A stretch of 64,000 nucleotides of DNA from Elusimicrobiota bacterium. GTDB lineage: Bacteria; Elusimicrobiota; UBA8919. The stretch lies in assembly GCA_040757695.1 (NCBI GenBank), contig JBFLWK010000007.1, forward strand, positions 1 through 64,000, written 5' to 3'. A model generated the notes under the pieces. The model worked only from the letters and a program-made list of their open reading frames with translations, was not told the DNA's origin and did not search any database. The position numbers were made by a program, and so were the translations under genes. The number at the start of each line of letters is the position of its first letter. The first letter of the stretch is position 1. Shown here one piece after another: positions 8,173 to 15,450 of the stretch.

Positions 8173-10802
8173 GAAAGTTAAATTTATATTTAAGTTTCAG
8201 GTTTTTGTTGTTTTTAGTGATACTGGTACTCGTTTTGATATTTGCATACTGTATTCGTAATGCTGGTAATTCATATCTGATTTTTGTAGCAGGTGGAATA
8301 GTTTTAATCGTTGGATATATTTGGATTTTTCAACCACTGAGATTGTTAGAACAACTATTTGTTAAATCCAGAGAAGGTAACTACTATGATTATCAGCCCA
8401 AAATAACCGGGCTTGGTAAGTTTGGTGCGGATTTAGAACTGCTTTTTAAGCGGCTGCTGGTTTTTGAAGGTTCGCTTAATATCCTGTTTGCAGCCTCTAA
8501 AACGATTACTTCCAGAATAGAAATTAACGAAGTAATAGAAATGCTTTTAGATTTGGTCTACGAAAAAATGATGATACCATCAACCTGTGTTGTTTTTTTA
8601 GATGACGATGGTTTTTTACGAATAAAGGCATCCCGCGGATTATCCGACAATTTTGTCAAAAATATGCACCCCAGACCTGATGAAGGATTCGTCGGTAAAG
8701 CATTCTCAACAAAGGCAACAATAATAGTAAATGACGCAACTAAAGAAAGACATCCGGTGACTGAAAAACTGGTTGACCAGGAAGGGCTTATGTCGTTTGT
8801 CCATATCCCAATCATTGTTAATGATAAAGCAGTTGGTGTTTTTAATGTCAATTCAGATATCAAAAGTTTCTTTGACGCTAATATAGTAAAAACATTAACC
8901 ACACTTACCGATTATCTGGCAATCGCGATAAGTAATTCAAAAATGTATCAGGATATCCAGGAGTTTAATAAACGGTTAGAGTTAGAGGTTGAAGCAACAA
9001 CAGAAGAATTAACAAAAACGAACCTGCGGCTCATAGCGAAAGTGAAAGAAATGAAAACCTTGAATGATATAATTTTTTCTGCAACCGGTAAGGTTGATAT
9101 GAATGAAATGTTTTCTACAGTAGCAGAACGGCTAAAACTTGTTACAAATGTCGCTAACGCCGGGTTTGTTATCTATGATGAGCAAACTAAACTGCTCGTC
9201 GGGAATTGCGATTTTGACACATTTAATCTGGCAGCTGAGACCACAGATAATATGCTTTCTAAATCTTACAGAAATGCTACAACATTTATCTCTAACGAAC
9301 TGTTTATGGAGAATGCATCTGATTTGCAAAATCTCTATAAAAAATATAGAATCACTTCGTTGATTGCATTACCGTTAATTGAAAAAAAGGTGTTAGGACT
9401 GCTTCTGCTCGGTAATAAAGCAACAGGCAAATTTTCACAGGATGATATGAGATTTTTGTCCGTTGTTGCATCACAGATTGCAGAACTCATAGTAAGAATA
9501 AAACTTTATGAGCAGTTAAATCACCGTCTCAATGACCTGATGACTTTGAGAGATATATCCAATACAATCAAAACAGAACCGCAGTTAGAAGAAACTGTAG
9601 AAGTACTGGCTGAAAAAAGTATCAGAGCGTTAGAATCTGACTATGTATTATGCTGGCTTCTGGACGAACCCAGTGGCGCACTTATGCTAAAATTTCCGCC
9701 AGAAATGATTCCGCAACACGAGTTGCAAATACCTAAGACATCAACATCTATTATTGCTGAAATATTCCAGAAAGGTAATATCCAGTATTTAGACGAGTTA
9801 GAACTACCGGATGGACCGTATCAAGAATTACAAAAAACACTGCAGCTAAAATCACATCTTTTTGTACCACTCAAAGTTGAAGATAAAAGTATAGGGCTGT
9901 TTTGTTTCTGTTCCAAATCGCAGAAATTTTTTAATGATGAAAAAAGCCGGCTTGCTGAATTGATTGCCGGGCAGACCGCGGTTATTGTAGAAAATGCAAG
10001 AATCCATAACCGCTTGAAAGAAATCAATATAGAACTGGAACGGCTGAATAAAATTAAAGACGATTTCGTCTCTATGGTTTCACATGAACTCCGAACACCA
10101 CTTACCGCAATCAAAGGGTTTGTTCATGTTGTGTTAGACGAAGAAGCAGGCAAAATTAACGACCAGCAGAAAAAATTCTTACGAATTGTTGAACAATCCA
10201 GTAACCATCTAACACGGCTGATAAGCGATTTGCTGGATTTGTCAAAAATAGAAAAAGGTTTGATAATACTGCGGATAGAAAAACTTAACCTTTCAGATGT
10301 TGTGAAAAAATCAATAGAAACAAACATAAACCAGATAAAACATAAAAATATCAATATAAAACTTGAAATTGATAAAGAAATCCCGAATATAGATGGCGAT
10401 TTCTCAAGGTTGCTTCAAGTGTATGATAATCTCGTCTCAAATGCGGTTAAATTTACACCCAATGGTGGAGATATTTCAATCATTGTAAAAAATAAAGGCG
10501 ACTTCGTGCTCTCCGCTATCACAGATACCGGTATCGGTATTCCTAAAGAAGAACACGAAAAAATATTTGATAAGTTTTATCAGATAGATTCTTCATACAC
10601 AAGAATTGCCACCGGAACAGGGTTAGGACTGTATATTGCAAAATCAATTATTGAACTGCACGGCGGCAATATCTGGATAGATTCAGCACCTGCTAAAGGT
10701 TCAACTTTTTCATTCTTACTACCGAAAATAAAAAAAACAGACATAATAGATAAAAAAAAACAGGAGGTAGAAAATGCCCAGAATACTAGCGATAGACGAT
10801 GA
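8169..10802 (+). CDS. Membrane-anchored multi-GAF sensor histidine kinase
   Basis: 877 residues. Two transmembrane helices occupy about 10-30 and 35-57. Three GAF-like domains follow (about 95-240, 295-420 and 455-600), separated by coiled-coil linkers (EFNKRLELEVEATTEELTKT). The HisKA H-box is SHELRTPLTAIKG near residue 637, and the HATPase domain has N-, G1- and G2-box segments (LVSNAVKFTPNGG, DTGIGIPKEE, GTGLGLYIAKSI). Starts with an ATGA overlap with the DnaA-like gene and overlaps the response regulator, so it is the sensor of this operon. Ligands of the GAF domains cannot be told from sequence. It would phosphorylate the following single-domain regulator. Confidence 0.93.
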   Translation: MRKLNLYLSFRFLLFLVILVLVLIFAYCIRNAGNSYLIFVAGGIVLIVGYIWIFQPLRLLEQLFVKSREGNYYDYQPKITGLGKFGADLELLFKRLLVFEGSLNILFAASKTITSRIEINEVIEMLLDLVYEKMMIPSTCVVFLDDDGFLRIKASRGLSDNFVKNMHPRPDEGFVGKAFSTKATIIVNDATKERHPVTEKLVDQEGLMSFVHIPIIVNDKAVGVFNVNSDIKSFFDANIVKTLTTLTDYLAIAISNSKMYQDIQEFNKRLELEVEATTEELTKTNLRLIAKVKEMKTLNDIIFSATGKVDMNEMFSTVAERLKLVTNVANAGFVIYDEQTKLLVGNCDFDTFNLAAETTDNMLSKSYRNATTFISNELFMENASDLQNLYKKYRITSLIALPLIEKKVLGLLLLGNKATGKFSQDDMRFLSVVASQIAELIVRIKLYEQLNHRLNDLMTLRDISNTIKTEPQLEETVEVLAEKSIRALESDYVLCWLLDEPSGALMLKFPPEMIPQHELQIPKTSTSIIAEIFQKGNIQYLDELELPDGPYQELQKTLQLKSHLFVPLKVEDKSIGLFCFCSKSQKFFNDEKSRLAELIAGQTAVIVENARIHNRLKEINIELERLNKIKDDFVSMVSHELRTPLTAIKGFVHVVLDEEAGKINDQQKKFLRIVEQSSNHLTRLISDLLDLSKIEKGLIILRIEKLNLSDVVKKSIETNINQIKHKNINIKLEIDKEIPNIDGDFSRLLQVYDNLVSNAVKFTPNGGDISIIVKNKGDFVLSAITDTGIGIPKEEHEKIFDKFYQIDSSYTRIATGTGLGLYIAKSIIELHGGNIWIDSAPAKGSTFSFLLPKIKKTDIIDKKKQEVENAQNTSDRR

Positions 10803-11154
10803 TGCTATCACATTGGAACTGTTAGAGTTTTTTCTGACACGACATAAGTATGAGGTAACCACAGCAACTAATGGACCTGACGGTATTAAAAAAGCACAAG
10901 CATTACAGCCCAATTTGATTCTGCTGGATGTAATGATGCCAATGATGGATGGGATTGAGGTCTGCAAAAAATTAAGAGCAGATGAAAAAACAGCAAAAAT
11001 ACCAATACTGTTTTTGTCTGCACTCGGGCAGGATATAGAGGTTATGAAAGGGTTGATGGCGGGTAGCGATGGCTATATCGTGAAACCGTTTGAACCGGAT
11101 GATTTATTAAACCAGATACAAAAACTAATAAGTCCGAATAAAGGCACCGAATAG
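10774..11154 (+). CDS. Single-domain response regulator
   Basis: 126 residues forming only a CheY-like receiver. Acidic pocket D8-D9-D10 (AIDDDA), phospho-acceptor aspartate in LILLDVMMPMMDG, the Ser/Thr switch in FLSALG, and the lysine in IVKPFEP. A CAGGAGG site precedes the ATG, and the start overlaps the kinase gene. There is no output domain, so signalling must be through protein contact, plausibly with the PilT or DnaA-like ATPase in the same operon (inference). The last five residues are encoded by the 5' edge of an intergenic repeat. Confidence 0.95.
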   Translation: MPRILAIDDDAITLELLEFFLTRHKYEVTTATNGPDGIKKAQALQPNLILLDVMMPMMDGIEVCKKLRADEKTAKIPILFLSALGQDIEVMKGLMAGSDGYIVKPFEPDDLLNQIQKLISPNKGTE

Positions 11155-11220
11155 AAACACTGAATTAACCCGAATAATTATTCGGTTGTATTCGGGTTGA
11201 ACATTCGGGCGATATTCGTG
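11141..11220. repeat. CGAATA-type inverted repeat
   Basis: Close copy of the unit at 2702-2790 in the same orientation (CCGAATAGAAACACTGAATT, then ATTATTCGGTTGTATTCGGG and ATATTCGTGA). Its left end encodes the C-terminus of the response regulator, and its right end is followed by AAAAGGAG for the next gene. Confidence 0.8.
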
Positions 11221-11240
11221 AGAAAAGGAGCATAGCGATT

Positions 11241-12407
11241 ATGAGAACTGCAATCAGAATGGCACGGTTAGGTACAGAAACAGCATTTGAAGTGCTGGCA
11301 AAAGCGAGACTACTGGAGGCAAAAGGGAAAGAAATTATTCATCTGGAAATAGGTGAGCCGGATTTTGATACTCCACAAAATATCAAGGAAGCCGCAAAAA
11401 AAGCGATTGACAACGGCTATACACATTACGGTCCTTCAGCAGGACTACCTGAACTTCGTAAAACTATTGCAGAATATATCTCAAAAACAAGAAATATAAA
11501 AGTTGACCCGGAGGAAGTGGTTGTAACACCCGGTGCCAAGCCAATTATATTTTTTATAATTTTAACATGGTTGAGACCTGGCGACGAAGTGATATTGCCA
11601 TCACCTGGATTCCCAATCTATGAATCAATGGTTAACTTCGTCGGTGCGAAACCGGTTCTTTTGCCATTACGGGAAGAAAACGATTTCTCATTCACAATAG
11701 ATGAGTTCAAAAAACTGGTCTCACCATTAACAAAAATGGTAATACTGAACTCACCACAGAATCCAACAGGCGGCGTAATTGACGAAGAAATACTCAAAGG
11801 TATCGCTGAAATTATTGGTGGCGACGAGGATATACTTATTCTGTCAGACGAGGTTTATTCCGAAATAATTTATGAAGGTATGCATCACTCCATCGCATCA
11901 GTTCCGGGAATAAGAGAACAGACAGTAATCTTGGATGGTTTTTCTAAAACCTTTGCAATGACCGGCTGGCGAGCTGGATACGGTATTATGAGTAAAGAAC
12001 TTGCAGTACATATAGCACGGCTTCAAACAAATTCTAACTCCTGTACCGCAACATTTACACAGATTGCCTGTATTGAAGCGTTAAAAGGCCAACAGGATGA
12101 TGTCAAAAAAATGGTCGCAGAATTCAAAAAAAGACGGGATGTGATTGTTGACGGATTAAATAAGATACCAGGTTTTTCATGTAAAAAACCACACGGCGCA
12201 TTCTATGTATTCCCGAATATAAAAGAAACAAAAAAAACATCTAAAGAACTCGCAGACTATCTGCTTAACGAAGCCGGTGTCGCCGCACTTTCAGGCACAG
12301 CTTTCGGCGCCTACGGAAAAGGATATTTGAGATTTTCATACGCCAATTCCATTGAAAACATAAAAAAAGCACTGAAAAAAATAGACGATGCAATGAAGAA
12401 GTTGTAA
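11241..12407 (+). CDS. Class I/II aminotransferase (aspartate/aromatic type)
   Basis: 388-residue PLP-dependent fold type I aminotransferase. Typical segments are LEIGEPDFDTP near the N-terminus, HYGPSAGLPELR, NSPQNPTGG, LSDEVYSEI, and the PLP lysine in DGFSKTFAMTGWRAGY; the substrate-carboxylate arginine is in YLRFSYANS. These features fit the AspC/Ia-gamma group that transfers amino groups between aspartate, alanine or aromatic amino acids and 2-oxoglutarate. The precise substrate cannot be set from sequence. The start follows AAAAGGAG. It appears to be a single-gene unit, separated from the preceding two-component system by an inverted repeat. Confidence 0.92.
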   Translation: MRTAIRMARLGTETAFEVLAKARLLEAKGKEIIHLEIGEPDFDTPQNIKEAAKKAIDNGYTHYGPSAGLPELRKTIAEYISKTRNIKVDPEEVVVTPGAKPIIFFIILTWLRPGDEVILPSPGFPIYESMVNFVGAKPVLLPLREENDFSFTIDEFKKLVSPLTKMVILNSPQNPTGGVIDEEILKGIAEIIGGDEDILILSDEVYSEIIYEGMHHSIASVPGIREQTVILDGFSKTFAMTGWRAGYGIMSKELAVHIARLQTNSNSCTATFTQIACIEALKGQQDDVKKMVAEFKKRRDVIVDGLNKIPGFSCKKPHGAFYVFPNIKETKKTSKELADYLLNEAGVAALSGTAFGAYGKGYLRFSYANSIENIKKALKKIDDAMKKL

Positions 12408-12586
12408 AAAAACAGGTATAAAAAAACAGGTACAAGATAGCCCGAACAAGTTCGAGATTCCGCAGAGACCGCAGAAATACCGCAGAAACCGCAGAAAAAT
12501 AGGAATCTTTCTGCGTAATCTGTGATTTTTTTGCGTAATCCGCGGATAATATTGAAATTCCGATACTGTGAAATAGTAGATGTATG
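12408..12586. repeat. CCGCAGA / TCTGCGTAATCTGTG repeat spacer
   Basis: Contains GACCGCAGAAATACCGCAGA words on the left and TTCTGCGTAATCTGTG and TTGCGTAATCCGCGG words on the right, giving an inverted repeat around 12455-12545. AAAAACAGGTA is duplicated at 12410-12433. No credible gene in this stretch apart from the short remnant at its right edge. Confidence 0.7.
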
Positions 12587-12589
12587 CAT
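12546..12589 (-). pseudogene. 5' remnant of a minus-strand gene
   Basis: An ATG at 12589 sits eight bases after GGAGG (12598-12602) and behind a good promoter, and encodes about 14 plausible residues (MHTSTISQYRNFNI). It then runs into the TCTGCG repeat words, where the reading frame continues only as repeat translation. This looks like the start of a gene whose body was lost to repeat insertion or deletion. The original family is not recognised. Confidence 0.4.
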
Positions 12590-12608
12590 AACTTTCACCT
12601 CCGGAATA

Positions 12609-12637
12609 ATTATAACAGAAATAACAAGTTTTGTCGA
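12609..12637 (-). promoter_or_regulatory. Sigma-70 promoter, minus strand
   Basis: Read on the minus strand: TCGACA at 12637-12632, a 17-base spacer, and TATAAT at 12614-12609, followed by a GGAGG site. The arrangement matches the promoter at 48746-48774, including the sequence TTATAATTATT. Confidence 0.7.
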
Positions 12638-12697
12638 GGACTTTTTTTAAGACGAAGATTTTTAGGAAAGAAAATTGGCGCAAAAAACAGGTAGCGA

Positions 12698-12745
12698 GCG
12701 AATTGTAATTCGCCAAATTATCTGTAGCGGTTGATGTAAATCAAC
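12698..12745. repeat. Two REP-like hairpins
   Basis: GCGAATT-GT-AATTCGC at 12698-12713 and GTTGAT-GTAA-ATCAAC at 12730-12745. The second, with flanking GCGG and CGAT, resembles the GCGGTTGGAT hairpin near 13541-13562. The text that follows (GTGAAACGTCCCCATTTTCC) resembles sequence seen near REP-associated transposase relics; no transposase is present. Confidence 0.5.
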
Positions 12746-12826
12746 GATTAAAAAAATGTGAAACGTCCCCATTTTCCCATTCTGCGAATATTCTGGGAAG
12801 TAGTTTGAAGTAAAGGGTAAGATAAA

Positions 12827-13144
12827 ATGAATAACCAAGTGAATGAGTATACAAAATTGATTAAGTCCAATACAAAAGTATTGAGAAGTAATTACAAAGT
12901 AAAAAACTTAGGGATATTTGGTTCAGTTGTAAGAAACGAACAGACTGAAAAAAGTGATGTAGATATTCTTATTGAATTTAGTGAAAGTGTTGGTCTATTT
13001 CATTTTATAAAGTTGAAAAATTTTTTGAGTACTATCCTAAATCATAAAGTTGATTTAATTCAGAAAGGAGCTTTAGACAGGAACCAGAAAAAAAGACCGG
13101 GCATGAAAGAAAGAGTATTAAAAGAAATGATACCGATACTATGA
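12827..13144 (+). CDS. mntA: MntA-type nucleotidyltransferase antitoxin
   Basis: 105 residues of minimal nucleotidyltransferase fold. The signature GS-x10-DxD is present as GSVVRNEQTEKSDVD, with a further acidic strand downstream (HKVDLIQ). In characterised HepT-MntA systems this protein neutralises the partner by adding AMP to a tyrosine next to the HEPN active site. Stop and downstream start overlap by four bases, the normal arrangement for the pair. A weak AAGGGTAAG site precedes the ATG. Confidence 0.85.
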   Translation: MNNQVNEYTKLIKSNTKVLRSNYKVKNLGIFGSVVRNEQTEKSDVDILIEFSESVGLFHFIKLKNFLSTILNHKVDLIQKGALDRNQKKRPGMKERVLKEMIPIL

Positions 13145-13479
13145 AAAGAGAAGACAAATCGTATATTGAAGATATAAAAAACTGTATTGAAAACATTGAG
13201 GAATATACCAAAGAAAAGACAATACAGGATTTTCTTAAGGATAAAAAAACTATTGATGCAGTAGAAAGAAATTTCATAACAATTGGAGAAGCAGCAAATA
13301 TGATTTCTAAAGAATTTCAAGAAAAACATATTGACATTCCCTGGCGGGATATGAATGATATGCGGAATATTGTGGCACATGAATATTATGAGATTGACTA
13401 TGATATTATCTGGCATACTATAAAAGAAGATTTACCCACATTAAAAATAAAAATTGAAAAACTTCACAAGGATTTATAA
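13141..13479 (+). CDS. hepT: HepT-type HEPN ribonuclease toxin
   Basis: 112-residue all-helical HEPN protein (DUF86). The RX4HXY active-site motif is intact as RNIVAHEY; in the family the Arg and His form the RNase site and the Tyr is the AMPylation target of MntA. Length is typical. Translationally coupled to the upstream antitoxin gene. Identity as a complete toxin-antitoxin module is well supported by motif and order; activity is not proven. Confidence 0.87.
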   Translation: MKREDKSYIEDIKNCIENIEEYTKEKTIQDFLKDKKTIDAVERNFITIGEAANMISKEFQEKHIDIPWRDMNDMRNIVAHEYYEIDYDIIWHTIKEDLPTLKIKIEKLHKDL

Positions 13480-13724
13480 AAGATGAAAGGAAAATGGAAT
13501 TACATAGCAGAAGTAGTAGCGGGGTTACCCCGCAAAGTAATGCAGCGGTTGGATTGTTATCCAACGATATGAAAAGAAAAAAATTAAAGGTCGGATAGAG
13601 AAAATGTGAATGGTGATAGGGGAAAGATAAAATCAACCAATTCAACCCCGTCCCCTAAACTCACTTATGCTTAAGAAAAGTAATTTTTCGTTGGCGTGGT
13701 ACAAAATAAACGAAAACAAAATTT
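13480..13724. other. Spacer with hairpins, no gene seen
   Basis: Contains the perfect hairpin GCGGGG-TTA-CCCCGC region at about 13518-13532 and GGTTGGAT-TGT-TATCCAACG near 13541-13562, without a T-run that would make either a classical terminator. A GGGGAAAG and CCCCGTCCCC pair surrounds 13618-13657. These resemble REP-type elements. No supported coding sequence. Confidence 0.5.
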
Positions 13725-13822
13725 ATGAAAAATATTGGTATTTTTGGTTTTACCTCATTAGAAAGCCCTATCACTTGTGGTGTTGATGAATCAACAAAAA
13801 ATTTGAAAATTTCAAGTCTGGC

Positions 13823-13957
13823 ACAGTTTTCACAGTTTTCACAGTTTTCACAGTTTTCAGTTTTGCAGTTTTCAGTTTTCGCAGTTTTCGTTCAGTTTTC
13901 GTTGCTGGCACAGTTTTCAGTTTTTTCAGTTTTCGCAGCAGTTTTCGCAGTTTTCAG
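13823..13957. repeat. CAGTTTTC word tract
   Basis: About fifteen copies of CAGTTTTC-like words in irregular spacing (CACAGTTTTCACAGTTTTCA, later CGCAGTTTTCG). All three forward frames are largely open and give Phe/Ser/Gln-rich nonsense. It lies exactly where the 5' half of the following PorV-like gene should be. Confidence 0.85.
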
Positions 13958-13999
13958 TGGTTTTTTATAGGTAGCAATGCAAAAATTGTAAATAGCACT

Positions 14000-15307
14000 T
14001 TGGGCGAGAATTATTCTGCAAATACGGTTGCATTTGATTTCGGCATAATTTTCAGAACCTTTAATGATAGATTTTCTTTTGGTTTTTCAATGGTAAATAT
14101 GGGTGACGGCTTAAAATATAAAGATGTTGTTGATGATTTACCGACTGTTTTGCGAACTGGATTACAATATAAACCGCTTGATTTACAGAAACATAATCTG
14201 ACTATTGCCGAAGATGTTTTACTGCTTACAGAAGATTACATAGATCTTAGAAAAACACATTTTGGGTTTGAGTATTGGTTTCAGAAACTTATCGCGTTAA
14301 GGGTTGGCTACAAAATTGGCTATGAGCCGAATATCTTTACCGCAGGTGTTGGCGTAAAAGCGTTCAATGGTCAACTTGATTACGGTTATGTCTCCACACT
14401 TGATGAACTGACGCATAAAATTTCGTTCACGCTGGAATTCGGCTCTGACAAGCCGTATAATATTGGCGAGAAGTATTATGCGAAGAAGATGCCAAACAGG
14501 GCAGTGTATTATTATTCACAAGTTGATAAAACCAGCCCTGAATACAGAGATGCAGCAGACAGGACAGCGACAGTAAGAAAAAGTGCCGAAGAAGTAAGAA
14601 AGGAACGAGAACGATTGAGAAACGAAATTGCTCAACGAAACCAGAAATTGAGGCAGGAACGAGAATTAAAACGGCAGCAGGAACAGGAAATAAAAAATCA
14701 AATTACAGAGGTTAAAAAGATACTGGATATTGTGGTCGGCAAAGGTGTAGATACATCATCACCTGAAAAACTGCTCAAAGATGCGCAAGTATTTCTTTCA
14801 GTAGGGAAATACGAACCAGCAAAAAACAATTTAGACATTGCAAAACAACAATTAGAACAGATACAACAGCAGGTAGCAGAAAAAGAAGTCAAAGCAGAAA
14901 TAAAAAAGCCAGTGATGTTAACAAATCTTGCAGTGGCTGATTTTGTAGGAAAAAATGTTTCTGCTGCGGATGCGTCTATTGTTGCAGGTTTTTTGAGGAC
15001 TGAAATAGTAAAACTTCAAGTATGTAATGTTATTGAGAAAGCGAATATGGATAAGATATTAGCGGAAGCGGCATTTCAACAGACAGGCTGCACAACATCG
15101 GAATGCGCAGTCCAGATTGGTAAACTCTTGAATGTAAAACAGATGGTTGTTGGCGACCTTTCTAAACTTATGGATACATATTTTATAACGGTAAATCTTG
15201 TAGAGGTTGAAACCGGCAAGATACTTAAATCAGAAACAGTAAAAGCATATTCGGCAGAAGAACTTCAGCGTGTCTGTGTAGAACTTGCTAAAAAAATTAC
15301 TCAATAG
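14000..15307 (+). CDS. N-terminally truncated PorV-like barrel with CsgG-like C-terminus
   Basis: At least 435 residues. The first 150 residues match the C-terminal half of a PorV/UPF0164-type outer-membrane barrel (compare the intact gene at 47347). A coiled-coil or TPR-like middle (about 155-300, rich in Arg/Glu/Gln) follows. The last 130 residues form a CsgG/FlgO-like domain (LTNLAVADFVGKNVSAADAS, then VIEKANMDKIL and MVVGDLSKLMDTYFITVNLV). The signal peptide and first strands are missing. The frame stays open upstream through the CAGTTTTC tract to a stop at 13787-13789 with no ATG; the TTG at 14000 is only a formal start. Probably a decaying gene. Confidence 0.65.
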   Translation: MGENYSANTVAFDFGIIFRTFNDRFSFGFSMVNMGDGLKYKDVVDDLPTVLRTGLQYKPLDLQKHNLTIAEDVLLLTEDYIDLRKTHFGFEYWFQKLIALRVGYKIGYEPNIFTAGVGVKAFNGQLDYGYVSTLDELTHKISFTLEFGSDKPYNIGEKYYAKKMPNRAVYYYSQVDKTSPEYRDAADRTATVRKSAEEVRKERERLRNEIAQRNQKLRQERELKRQQEQEIKNQITEVKKILDIVVGKGVDTSSPEKLLKDAQVFLSVGKYEPAKNNLDIAKQQLEQIQQQVAEKEVKAEIKKPVMLTNLAVADFVGKNVSAADASIVAGFLRTEIVKLQVCNVIEKANMDKILAEAAFQQTGCTTSECAVQIGKLLNVKQMVVGDLSKLMDTYFITVNLVEVETGKILKSETVKAYSAEELQRVCVELAKKITQ

Positions 15308-15331
15308 CACATAAATAAGAAAGTATAAAAT

Positions 15332-15416
15332 TAACCACAGATGGACACAGATTAACACAGAAAAAATTTAGAATTAAGAATTAAAATCTGTGCAAATCTG
15401 TGTTAATCTGTGGTTA
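15332..15416. repeat. AACCACAG / CTGTGGTT inverted repeat
   Basis: TAACCACAGATGGACACAG on the left and ATCTGTGTTAATCTGTGG on the right form a long imperfect hairpin. The same words occur at 12500-12545, 51890-51950 and in the signal sequence of the gene at 110. Confidence 0.85.
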
Positions 15417-15450
15417 CTCGCCTAGGCGAGTTTTCTGGAACGGGGGAAGA

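Noticed and set aside
12311-12716. Two long minus-strand frames of 95 and 126 codons
   Set aside because: Beyond the first 14 codons of the shorter one, both are translation of repeat words and the antisense of the aminotransferase 3' end.
13823-13957. Possible CRISPR array
   Set aside because: Word spacing is irregular, with no constant repeat/spacer structure and no cas genes.
13725-13970. 81-codon forward frame rich in Gln-Phe-Ser
   Set aside because: More than half is translation of the CAGTTTTC array; no ribosome binding site and no recognisable domain. Treated as a repeat tract.
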